This document shows positions 1 to 5,553 of a DNA stretch of 10,373 nt, in pieces (the stretch's first letter is position 1; each line of letters starts with the position of its first letter). Made by a program: the position numbers and the translations under genes. The DNA is from JBLIAZ01 sp047632015 (GTDB lineage: Bacteria > Bacteroidota > Bacteroidia > Flavobacteriales_C > GCA-002722245): NCBI GenBank assembly GCA_047632015.1, contig JBLIBC010000079.1, forward strand, positions 1 to 10,373, in the 5' to 3' direction. The notes under the pieces were generated by a model that saw nothing but the letters and a program-made list of their open reading frames with translations, ran no database searches and had not been told where the DNA came from.

Positions 1-1
1 G

Positions 2-403
2 TCTCAAAAAGGTGTTAGTGATGATTATTACGATGTTAGGAATTCTATTTTTAATCCTAATGCTGCCCTAGAACGAAAAGTGGAATTATATGCGAATTTG
101 ACGTATTATCATGATGCGCCTGTGATTAATTTGTTTTCTCCGGTCAGTGACAGCTTAGTGACTACTGTTACTTTTGTAGGTAGTATGGGGGTGGTGTTGC
201 ATAATAATAGTGATCAAAAACTCAAAGAAGTGAGTGTTAGTATTGACAATGGTGCCTTGGGGGCGGTTTATAATATTGGTGATATTTTAGGGGGTGAGCT
301 CAAACAAATTAATTCATTGATAAGTGTTTCTCTAACAGAAAAGCTAACGATTGATTTCAGGGTTGGAAATATAGCTAAACAGTTGATAATCATTTTACAA
401 TAA
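2..403 (+). CDS. C-terminal part of an unrecognised beta-rich protein (5' end outside window)
   Basis: The frame is open from the first bases of the window to the TAA at 401-403, giving 133 residues. A GTG lies at 80, but the reading frame continues upstream without a stop and the translated text before it looks coding (SQKGVSDDYYDVRNS..., then NPNAALERK). I therefore treat this as the C-terminal end of a longer protein rather than a 107-residue gene. The residues are rich in alternating hydrophobic and polar stretches with V, T, S, I and N, which suggests beta structure, perhaps a secreted or surface domain. No cysteine cluster, catalytic motif or membrane helix is visible. It ends in a hydrophobic strand (KQLIIILQ). 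I do not recognise the family. That it is coding is fairly sure; its function is unknown. Confidence 0.7.
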   Translation, partial: SQKGVSDDYYDVRNSIFNPNAALERKVELYANLTYYHDAPVINLFSPVSDSLVTTVTFVGSMGVVLHNNSDQKLKEVSVSIDNGALGAVYNIGDILGGELKQINSLISVSLTEKLTIDFRVGNIAKQLIIILQ

Positions 404-542
404 GCTTGACCACCTATGATATTATTCGTAACTTTTACACTTCAGCAGTTTGTCGTTATTAAATTGTTAATAAAGAATTAAAAAAACATATAACGATGTT
501 GATATGATAGCTGTATTTTCACGCTATCTATAATTTAACAAG

Positions 543-686
543 ATGAGCAAAAAAGGATTAAAAGTATTAGGTTTTTCATTGATAGTATTGGTTTTAGGAG
601 GAGTAACGTCGTCTTGTAAAAGTCAACATGAATTATGTCCTGCATATACAAAAGCAGAAATTAGCGATTCCAATCAAGGGGTATAA
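543..686 (+). CDS. Small putative lipoprotein, 47 residues
   Basis: The ORF begins with ATG at 543 and ends with TAA at 684-686. It encodes a basic start (MSKKGLK), a hydrophobic stretch at residues 8-21 and a lipobox-like VTSSC with Cys25 as the probable lipidated residue. Position -3 is Thr, which is less usual than Leu or Val. The mature peptide would be only about 23 residues (CKSQHELCPAYTKAEISD..., ending NQGV), with a second cysteine in a CPAY motif. I recall very small Bacteroidota lipoproteins with a similar CPAY-type motif, but could not check this. It stands alone between the first gene (139 nt away) and a terminator 23 nt downstream, so it appears to be monocistronic. If it is real, Lgt, encoded at 4614-5468, would lipidate it. 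Its function is unknown. Confidence 0.65.
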   Translation: MSKKGLKVLGFSLIVLVLGGVTSSCKSQHELCPAYTKAEISDSNQGV

Positions 687-708
687 ACCGCTTAAAGTAA
701 GTGTGAAT

Positions 709-733
709 AACTTCTATTGTAGGAGTTTTTTTT
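709..733 (+). terminator. Rho-independent terminator of the small lipoprotein gene
   Basis: Arms aacttcta (709-716) and taggagtt (720-727) form an 8-bp stem with one G-U pair around a 3-nt loop. A T run to 733 follows, then a second T run at 735-739. It lies 23 nt after the stop of the 47-residue gene and 66 nt before the next start, so it most likely ends the small gene's transcript. Confidence 0.65.
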
Positions 734-786
734 GTTTTTGAGGGCTTCTCAATAAAAATCTGACAAAAGCATAAATGTCATTATGC

Positions 787-794
787 TATTTTTA
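787..794 (+). promoter_or_regulatory. Possible -7 element for the YkgJ-family gene
   Basis: TATTTTTA matches the Bacteroidota -7 consensus TAnnTTTG in all but the last base and sits 4 nt before the ATG at 799. No clear -33 TTG is visible at the usual distance. It follows a terminator, so a promoter is expected here, but the match is imperfect. Confidence 0.25.
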
Positions 795-798
795 GCTC

Positions 799-1275
799 AT
801 GTCTTTAATTAAAGCTGCGGCTGCATCTCAACTAAAAGAAAACAAACAGCTTTTAAAGAAAATTAAAAAGCTGAAGTCTTCCACCGTAGATTCTTTATTT
901 CAGAGTGCTCACGAACAGGTTTTTTCATGTGTTGATTGTCTTGAATGTGCTAATTGTTGTAAAACAACCGGGCCATTATTTACTCAAAAAGACATCGAAA
1001 GAATATCAAAACATTTACGTTTAAAACCCAAAGACTTTATTGCTCAATATTTACGGGTCGACGAAGACAAGGATTATGTGCTTCAAACTGTACCTTGTTC
1101 ATTTCTTGGTGCTGACAATTATTGTTCTATTTACGATGTCCGCCCTAAGGCTTGCCGAGAATATCCTCATACTGACCGGGCGAAACAAAAACAATTGTTG
1201 AATTTAAATCTTAAAAACACGGAGGTTTGTCCAGGGGTTCAGGAAATATTTAAGGTGCTAAAAAAACAGGTTTAA
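799..1275 (+). CDS. YkgJ-family cysteine cluster protein
   Basis: This 158-residue protein has the spaced cysteine signature of the YkgJ / CxxCxxCC family, thought to bind zinc or an iron-sulfur cluster. C44, C47, C50, C53 and C54 form CVDCLECANCC. Further conserved cysteines are C100 (VPCSFL), C109 (YCSIYDVRPKACR), C119 and C144 (EVCPG). The text YDVRPKACREYPH is typical of the family. Residues 1-35 are lysine-rich and probably helical. The protein has no signal peptide, so it is probably cytoplasmic. An in-frame TAG at 793-795 lies just upstream, so the ATG at 799 is the first possible start. The biochemical role of the family is not settled. The gene is convergent with the CorC-like gene, with only 34 nt between the stops and no clear terminator in that gap. 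Confidence 0.88.
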   Translation: MSLIKAAAASQLKENKQLLKKIKKLKSSTVDSLFQSAHEQVFSCVDCLECANCCKTTGPLFTQKDIERISKHLRLKPKDFIAQYLRVDEDKDYVLQTVPCSFLGADNYCSIYDVRPKACREYPHTDRAKQKQLLNLNLKNTEVCPGVQEIFKVLKKQV

Positions 1276-1309
1276 GACTGGTGTAATGTGAATGACGTTG
1301 AATCTATTT

Positions 1310-2572
1310 TTAGGTAATAACTTCCACCTTCACCAATTCTATTCTGGTTTCAGACACGGCCTCGACAATGATTTTGTACCTGTCGGTAATGATTTTCTCA
1401 CCTTCTTTTGGGATGCTTTCAAAGTGCGTAAATAAGTATCCAGCCATGGTTTCGTATTCCTCGCTAACTGGAATAGTTAAATTGTATTTGTCATTAATGA
1501 AGTCAACTTCTAGCCTTCCAGAAAATAGAAATACACCCTCACCAAGATCTTCTTGAGTGTGCTCTTGAATATCATGTTCATCTTCTATTTCACCAAATAT
1601 TTCCTCCATGACATCCTCTACGGTGACCATCCCCGCTGTTCCTCCAAATTCATCCACCACTACCAAAATCGATTTTTGCTGGCGCGTGAAACTGTTTAAT
1701 GTTTCCTGAGCTGACATGCTTGATGGAATAAACCCTACAGGCAGTACAACATTTTTAATTTGTTTTGGATTTTTAAACATTTCCGAGTGGTGCACAAAAC
1801 CGATAATCTCATCAATGGAGTCACGATATATTAATATTTTTGAGAGTCCTGTGTCAACAAAAGATTTAACTAAAATATCAATGGGTGTATTCACATCAAG
1901 TCCGACAATTTCGGTCCTTGGCACCATGCATTCTCGAACTTTTACATTTGAAAACTCCAGCACGTTTTTATAAATCTGTATTTCAGAATCGAGTTCCTGT
2001 TCATCAGTATCCATAGTCCGGTTTTCAAGATATTGCTCTAATTCAACCCTGCCAAAAATGGTTGGACTTTCCTCAATTTCCATTTTAAAAAATACTTTTA
2101 GAATAAACTTTGAAATCCATACAAAAATTCCCACAATCCATTTCATTAGCCAGTACATGCCGTACATTGGAAAAGAGAAAAAAGCTAAAATTTTATTAGG
2201 CTTTAAGCGGAACAATGCTTTTGGGAGGTATTCTGCAAATATTAGAATGATAGCAGTAGAAATTACAGTTTGAATTAACAGTACTATGAATCCGTGTTCG
2301 TCCCATCCACTGAATTCCTCTAACTTATGAGTTATACCTCTTTCCATGTAGGTTCCATATAGTACCAATGCTAAATTGTTTCCAATTAATAAGGTGGCCA
2401 GAAATCTTGAAGGATTGTTGATGAATTCAGACAGAATCTTGTAAATTTTCCCTCCTGATTTTTTTTTATTCATTTCGATTAACATCTTGTCAGACGTGAC
2501 AAATGCTATTTCTAATCCAGAAAAAAATGCTGAAAAAACAACCATTAAAATGATGATGAAAAGATCAGCCAT
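1310..2572 (-). CDS. CorC/HlyC-type transporter with CNNM and CBS domains (hemolysin family protein)
   Basis: This 420-residue inner-membrane protein has the full three-part architecture. An N-terminal CNNM (DUF21) region with hydrophobic helices around residues 1-27, 57-77, 94-118 and 128-160 includes the family motif FSGLEIAF. A CBS pair follows at about 214-332, with MVPRTEIVGLD at 216-226 and VVVDEFGGTAGMVTVEDV at 304-321, then the acidic FGEIEDEHD. The C-terminal CorC/HlyC domain spans about 345-418. Related proteins are linked to magnesium or cobalt efflux and resistance; the name hemolysin is historical, and actual haemolysis is not implied. The paralogous gliding protein GldE has the same architecture, but the lptC neighbourhood here argues for the general CorC-like copy. 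The start ATG overlaps the stop of the 63-residue gene as TAATG, which suggests translational coupling. Confidence 0.9.
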   Translation of the reverse strand: MADLFIIILMVVFSAFFSGLEIAFVTSDKMLIEMNKKKSGGKIYKILSEFINNPSRFLATLLIGNNLALVLYGTYMERGITHKLEEFSGWDEHGFIVLLIQTVISTAIILIFAEYLPKALFRLKPNKILAFFSFPMYGMYWLMKWIVGIFVWISKFILKVFFKMEIEESPTIFGRVELEQYLENRTMDTDEQELDSEIQIYKNVLEFSNVKVRECMVPRTEIVGLDVNTPIDILVKSFVDTGLSKILIYRDSIDEIIGFVHHSEMFKNPKQIKNVVLPVGFIPSSMSAQETLNSFTRQQKSILVVVDEFGGTAGMVTVEDVMEEIFGEIEDEHDIQEHTQEDLGEGVFLFSGRLEVDFINDKYNLTIPVSEEYETMAGYLFTHFESIPKEGEKIITDRYKIIVEAVSETRIELVKVEVIT

Positions 2573-2763
2573 TAGGACTCTTTATCTTTTTTTTCACGCT
2601 GCATTCGTATAAAATAAAAGAACAAAGACACAGGGATGATAATCAGCATAGGTTTAGCTTGCTCCCATTCATCAAAATAAAAAAGGATGCTAAATATTAA
2701 ACTAGATAGTACAAAAATAAACAGCCAAATTAGCTTGAATATTTTATTGCTGTTTTTTTTCAT
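2572..2763 (-). CDS. Small two-helix membrane protein between lptC and the CorC-like gene
   Basis: This 63-residue protein has a basic N-terminus (MKKNSNKIFK), a first hydrophobic segment at about residues 11-29, a short polar link (FDEWEQAKP), a second hydrophobic segment at about 38-52, and a charged tail (MQREKKDKES). It is probably an inner-membrane hairpin with both ends in the cytoplasm, by the positive-inside rule. Its start lies 20 nt inside the 3' end of lptC and its TAA shares a base with the ATG of the CorC-like gene, so all three are almost certainly translated from one message. A small unnamed gene at this place is, as I recall, common in related Bacteroidota. I recognise no motif. 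It may support LptC or the transporter, but that is inference from position only. Confidence 0.75.
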   Translation of the reverse strand: MKKNSNKIFKLIWLFIFVLSSLIFSILFYFDEWEQAKPMLIIIPVSLFFYFIRMQREKKDKES

Positions 2764-3301
2764 TGTCTATATAAAATTGCCCGATTGGGTTTTTAATTTC
2801 ATAATCTAAAAAATTATGGTCTGAAATTAAACCATCTCCCTCAATAATTTGATTTTTTTGTGTGATTTTCACATCAGTATTGGAAATTATTTTTTCTTTT
2901 TCCTCATCCCAAATTAAGTGTTCCGTTTCCAATTTCTCCCCTTTTTCATTGTACACGATCACATTTCCAAAGGCTTCCATGTATCCTGTTTTTCGGTTTC
3001 TGATAGCCCTATCAGCAATCATTTCACTTTGCACTTCCATGTCGGTGTTGTAAAACCAGATGTGCACACTGTCTTTCATGTTGTCATGACCTTCACTGCC
3101 GTCTTTGGAGGCGTGCTGCTCCAATAATCTCCCTGCAATTTTTACCTGTGTAAGGCCTGAATCGCTGTAAAAAATTTCGTAGTTATTGTAAATGGTACTT
3201 GGAACAGGTTCCGCTATTTTTAAAGGTTCCAACCCGTCAAGATCGCTTCCGCACGATGTTAAAATAATAGCTAATGGAAGGAATAATACTACTCGAAACA
3301 T
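2744..3301 (-). CDS. lptC: LPS export protein LptC (lipoprotein-type)
   Basis: LptC is the single-span or lipid-anchored periplasmic component of the Lpt bridge. It takes lipopolysaccharide from the LptBFG transporter and passes it to LptA. This 185-residue protein has a signal ending in the lipobox LTSC with Cys17 as the likely lipidated residue, as in Bacteroidota LptC; the E. coli protein uses a membrane helix instead. The body is a repetitive beta-strand (OstA-like) pattern: VKIAGRLLEQ, ADRAIRNRKTGYMEAFGNVIVYN, LETEHLIWDEEKEKI and a closing GDGLISDHNF segment. The C-terminal part, IKNPIGQFYI, matches family members. The start ATG at 3301 puts the signal in the right place. The last 20 nt overlap the next gene. 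A consensus -7 motif lies immediately upstream at 3306-3313. Confidence 0.9.
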   Translation of the reverse strand: MFRVVLFLPLAIILTSCGSDLDGLEPLKIAEPVPSTIYNNYEIFYSDSGLTQVKIAGRLLEQHASKDGSEGHDNMKDSVHIWFYNTDMEVQSEMIADRAIRNRKTGYMEAFGNVIVYNEKGEKLETEHLIWDEEKEKIISNTDVKITQKNQIIEGDGLISDHNFLDYEIKNPIGQFYIDNEKKQQ

Positions 3302-3305
3302 GCTA

Positions 3306-3313
3306 CAAATATA
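3306..3313 (-). promoter_or_regulatory. Putative -7 element of the lptC operon
   Basis: Read on the minus strand, this is TATATTTG, a full match to the Bacteroidota -7 consensus TAnnTTTG. It ends 4 nt before the lptC ATG, so the transcript would have a very short leader or none. I see no good -33 TTG at the expected distance, so the call rests on one half of the promoter. Confidence 0.4.
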
Positions 3314-3383
3314 GGGTAAGTTGAAAAGGTAAGTTCATTAATTATGAAAAGTTACGACACCAATGATTGGGGAAATGTGATTG

Positions 3384-4385
3384 TCAATATTTAAATTTTA
3401 AGACCACAGGTAAATGATCACTGATGCCTCCATGGTATCTAGGTCCCAAATAGGTCCTGTTCGGTTTTTTACCACCATATTTTTTATCCTTTTCAAGTAG
3501 CCATTCAGGGCTGTAAATCCTTACCTCTGACACTTGTACATTACCTTTGTTTGTCATGTTTTTACTTACAATAAATTGATCAAACACTTGCCAATTCCTT
3601 TTGTATTTTAACGATCCATAAGCTTGCGTGCTGTCCCTAAATAAATTGACGTAATTTTTTGTGTCTAACACTTTGCTCATGCTACTATCCTTTGCTGTAT
3701 CATTAAAATCACCCATGGCAATTATTTTACAACTTGGATATTTATTATGAAGTGAATCCATTTGATTTTGCAAAGTGACCGCAGCAAGCACCCTTGATTT
3801 TTCACTTTTCATTTTACCTCCATATCTGCTTGGCCAATGGTTAACGAAAAAAGCTAATGTGTCTTTACTTTCCTTGTGAATCCCCACAATAACCAAAATA
3901 TCACGAGTCGGTCGTCTTTTTTTAGGAATGACTATTTTTTTGAAAGAAATTAAATCCAAAGATTCTCCCTTGTATAGAAATGCCACATCAATTCCCCTGA
4001 CGTCTCTTGATTCAAAATGCATAATTTCATAATGATGAGGAAAAAGCAAGGGGTGACTAATTAATTTTTGCAGAACCAATTCGTTTTCAATTTCGCACAA
4101 TCCAATAAATTCCGCTCCATTATTACTTGCAGCTGTGATGCATTTGGCAACTTCATTAATTTTTTTGTTGAACTTATATTTGTTCCATTTCTTTTTCCCT
4201 TCTGGACTAAATTCATTGTAGGAACGGTTGGTGTCAACCTCTGCGTCAAAAAGATTTTCGACGTTGTAAAATAATATTTCGTCTACTCCATCAGTTTCCA
4301 ATTGCTTAGTGTGTAAGGGGTTCTCGTTTTGTGTGAACAAACAAGATGGGAGTAATAAGATGGTAAGTAAGGCAAGTTTATACAC
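3384..4385 (-). CDS. Endonuclease/exonuclease/phosphatase family protein, probably exported lipoprotein
   Basis: This 333-residue protein belongs to the DNase I-like metal-dependent phosphoesterase fold. Visible motifs are FYNVENLFD at 39-47 (metal-binding Asn41), CEIEN at 97-101 (catalytic Glu98), FVNHWPSRYGG at 180-190 (His183), GDFNDT at 225-230 and ISDHLPVVLKF at 321-331. The NHWPSR form is typical of Bacteroidota members of unknown substrate; nucleic acid, phospholipid or inositol phosphate are all possible. The N-terminus, MYKLALLTILLLPSC, looks like a short lipoprotein signal with Cys15 in a lipobox, so it probably acts in the periplasm or at the surface. The start is GTG at 4385, since an in-frame TGA lies 2 codons upstream. 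An out-of-frame ATG nearby is discussed in the findings. It ends 82 nt before lptC, which has its own likely promoter. Confidence 0.88.
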   Translation of the reverse strand: MYKLALLTILLLPSCLFTQNENPLHTKQLETDGVDEILFYNVENLFDAEVDTNRSYNEFSPEGKKKWNKYKFNKKINEVAKCITAASNNGAEFIGLCEIENELVLQKLISHPLLFPHHYEIMHFESRDVRGIDVAFLYKGESLDLISFKKIVIPKKRRPTRDILVIVGIHKESKDTLAFFVNHWPSRYGGKMKSEKSRVLAAVTLQNQMDSLHNKYPSCKIIAMGDFNDTAKDSSMSKVLDTKNYVNLFRDSTQAYGSLKYKRNWQVFDQFIVSKNMTNKGNVQVSEVRIYSPEWLLEKDKKYGGKKPNRTYLGPRYHGGISDHLPVVLKFKY

Positions 4386-4400
4386 GGTTCATTTTTTTGT

Positions 4401-4408
4401 CAAAATTA
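4401..4408 (-). promoter_or_regulatory. Putative -7 element of the endonuclease-family gene
   Basis: Minus-strand TAATTTTG fully matches TAnnTTTG and lies 15 nt before the GTG start at 4385. A minus-strand TTTG at 4432-4435 could act as the -33 element with a 23-nt spacer, the long end of the accepted range. The spacer falls inside the hairpin at 4410-4443. Confidence 0.4.
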
Positions 4409-4409
4409 A

Positions 4410-4443
4410 CTAAATGGTTTGAGTACATCCTCAAACTATTTAG
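4410..4443. repeat. 14-bp hairpin made by an extra copy of the element arm
   Basis: Arms at 4410-4423 and 4430-4443 pair over 14 bp with one G-T position, around a 6-nt loop. The left arm is also a direct copy of 4565-4578 (with two more shared bases to its left), so the same word occurs three times in 170 bp: twice direct and once inverted. The hairpin overlaps the presumed promoter spacer of the endonuclease gene. Confidence 0.7.
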
Positions 4444-4581
4444 CTTTTTCAACTCGTTCTTCTTTCCTTTCACTTCGTTTAAAAATTCAAACGTAGCTAA
4501 GGCTATGTTTGAATTTTTAGCCTTGTTAATGAAAACAACAATCTTCGATGAAATTCTCTAAAAACTAAATGGTTTGAGGAT
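4427..4581. repeat. 155-bp inverted-repeat element with internal hairpin (MITE-like or regulatory)
   Basis: The ends 4427-4443 and 4565-4581 are inverted repeats that match at 16 of 17 bases, and pairing continues inward through a T run against an A run after one mismatch. Between them lies a second, independent long hairpin at 4479-4520. No transposase is encoded and I see no clear target-site duplication. The layout resembles a non-autonomous mobile element, but a genome-specific intergenic repeat or a regulatory structure would look the same. It occupies most of the gap between two divergent genes, bounded by their -7 motifs at 4401-4408 and 4589-4596. Confidence 0.55.
4479..4520. repeat. 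Long perfect-like hairpin, terminator-shaped
   Basis: Arms 4481-4497 and 4502-4518 pair over 17 bp with one G-T pair around the loop taag, and the stem extends by one A-T and one G-T pair to 4479/4520. The 5' arm opens with an A run and the 3' arm closes with a T run, the shape of a bidirectional intrinsic terminator. Its place between divergent promoters makes a plain terminator role odd. Confidence 0.75.
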
Positions 4582-4588
4582 AGAATTT

Positions 4589-4596
4589 TATCTTTG
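4589..4596 (+). promoter_or_regulatory. Putative -7 element of lgt
   Basis: TATCTTTG fully matches TAnnTTTG and ends 17 nt before the lgt ATG. A TTTG at 4573-4576, inside the end of the inverted-repeat element, is only 12 nt away, too close for a normal -33 box. Confidence 0.45.
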
Positions 4597-4613
4597 AGCA
4601 AAATTATTTCATC

Positions 4614-5468
4614 ATGCTTAATTTTATTTCATGGGACATGGATCCCGCCATTTTCTCAATAGGTTCTCTTGAAATCAGATATTACGGGTTAATGTGGGCG
4701 TCCTCTTTTTGGTTGGGATATATTTTGCTTAAAAAAATATACATCAAGGAAGGTGTCAAGGAAACATTAATGGATCCGCTACTTTATGCCTCTCTAATTG
4801 GGGCTGTAGTAGGAGCTAGGTTAGGACATGTTTTATTTTATGATTTTGATTGGTATTTCACTTCTAATAATTCAGCACATGAGAGTCACGTGTTGTCAGT
4901 TTTAAACATCCGTGAAGGCGGATTAGCCAGTCATGGAGGAGCAATTGGAGGAATATTAGGCATTGCTTGGTACGTCAAATACAAAATTGACAAAAGCTTT
5001 TTGTGGGTCATTGACAGAGCAGTAATAGTGGGGGCTTTAATTGGGTTATTTATCAGGATTGGAAACTTTTTTAACAGTGAAATTATAGGTGTTGAAACCC
5101 AAAAACCATGGGGTGTTATATTCAAGCAAAAAATAATGATTTGGTCACAAGACGAAGATAAAATTGTATATGAAGATTTTGCTCGTCATCCAGCACAGTT
5201 GTATGAAGCTGCTGCTTATGGTATCGTTTTAATACTGCTACTTTTCTTGTACCGAAAAAAGTCCTTCATCAATCAGGAAGGAAAAATGCTTGGCTTCTTT
5301 TTTGTCACCGTTTTCACGGCTCGTTACTTTATTGAGTTTGTAAAAAATTCACAGCATGGAATTGAAAGTTTAATTGGTAGCGTACTGACTACCGGTCAAT
5401 TGCTAAGCGTTCCGTTTGTGCTTATTGGTGTTTGGTTGATGGTGAGGAAAAGTAAGCAGCCCCTCTAA
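4614..5468 (+). CDS. lgt: Prolipoprotein diacylglyceryl transferase Lgt
   Basis: Lgt is an inner-membrane enzyme that moves a diacylglyceryl group from phosphatidylglycerol to the lipobox cysteine of prolipoproteins, the first step of lipoprotein maturation. The 284-residue length is normal. The opening DPAIFSIGSLEIRYYGLMW is typical. Family motifs follow in order: GARLGHVLFY at 67-76, SHGGAIGG at 106-113, the signature RIGNFFNSEIIG at 148-159, RHPAQLYEA at 191-199 and RYFIEFVKN at 237-245. Seven or so hydrophobic segments run through the protein, the last at about 262-276. A 20-residue charged insert (EDKIVYEDFARH region) precedes the HPAQLYE motif, as in other Bacteroidota. It has its own -7 motif upstream and is convergent with the cyclo-ligase gene. 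Several products of this window (LptC, the 47-residue protein, probably the nuclease) are predicted substrates. Confidence 0.96.
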   Translation: MLNFISWDMDPAIFSIGSLEIRYYGLMWASSFWLGYILLKKIYIKEGVKETLMDPLLYASLIGAVVGARLGHVLFYDFDWYFTSNNSAHESHVLSVLNIREGGLASHGGAIGGILGIAWYVKYKIDKSFLWVIDRAVIVGALIGLFIRIGNFFNSEIIGVETQKPWGVIFKQKIMIWSQDEDKIVYEDFARHPAQLYEAAAYGIVLILLLFLYRKKSFINQEGKMLGFFFVTVFTARYFIEFVKNSQHGIESLIGSVLTTGQLLSVPFVLIGVWLMVRKSKQPL

Positions 5469-5480
5469 TCCCTCAAGGGG
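5460..5480. repeat. Short C-rich/G-rich inverted repeat across the lgt stop codon
   Basis: CCCCT at 5460-5464 and AGGGG at 5476-5480 flank an 11-nt spacer that includes the lgt TAA at 5466-5468. The base composition stands out from the AT-rich surroundings. Similar CCCCTCTAA...AAGGGGAGA-like words are, as I recall, scattered between genes in Bacteroidota genomes. It could also form a weak stem at the convergent 3' ends, but no T run follows. Confidence 0.35.
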
Positions 5481-5553
5481 AGATTGGATGACGTGATCTT
5501 ACGATAAGAAGTAGGTGTTTCAGATGTAACCAGAATACTTATTTACTGTCATG

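Noticed and set aside
456..473. TTATTAA / TTAATAA inverted repeat after the first gene as a terminator
   Set aside because: The 7-bp stem is made only of A-T pairs and has no T run behind it.
1276..1309. Bidirectional terminator between the convergent YkgJ-family and CorC-like genes
   Set aside because: No stem of useful length is visible in the 34-nt gap.
1310..2572. Assigning the CorC-like protein as gliding-motility protein GldE
   Set aside because: GldE shares the architecture, but its usual neighbours (such as gldD) are absent; the lptC context fits the general CorC-like paralogue.
3360..3370. CCAATgATTGG palindrome upstream of lptC as an operator
   Set aside because: Five-base arms around one base are expected by chance; no second copy or known regulator supports it.
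4378..4557. Minus-strand open frame through the inverted-repeat element, ending with Met-Asn-Arg-Val before the nuclease start
   Set aside because: It has no start codon over most of its length, only a 16-codon stretch from an ATG at 4428, and runs through hairpin arms; more likely chance or an element remnant.
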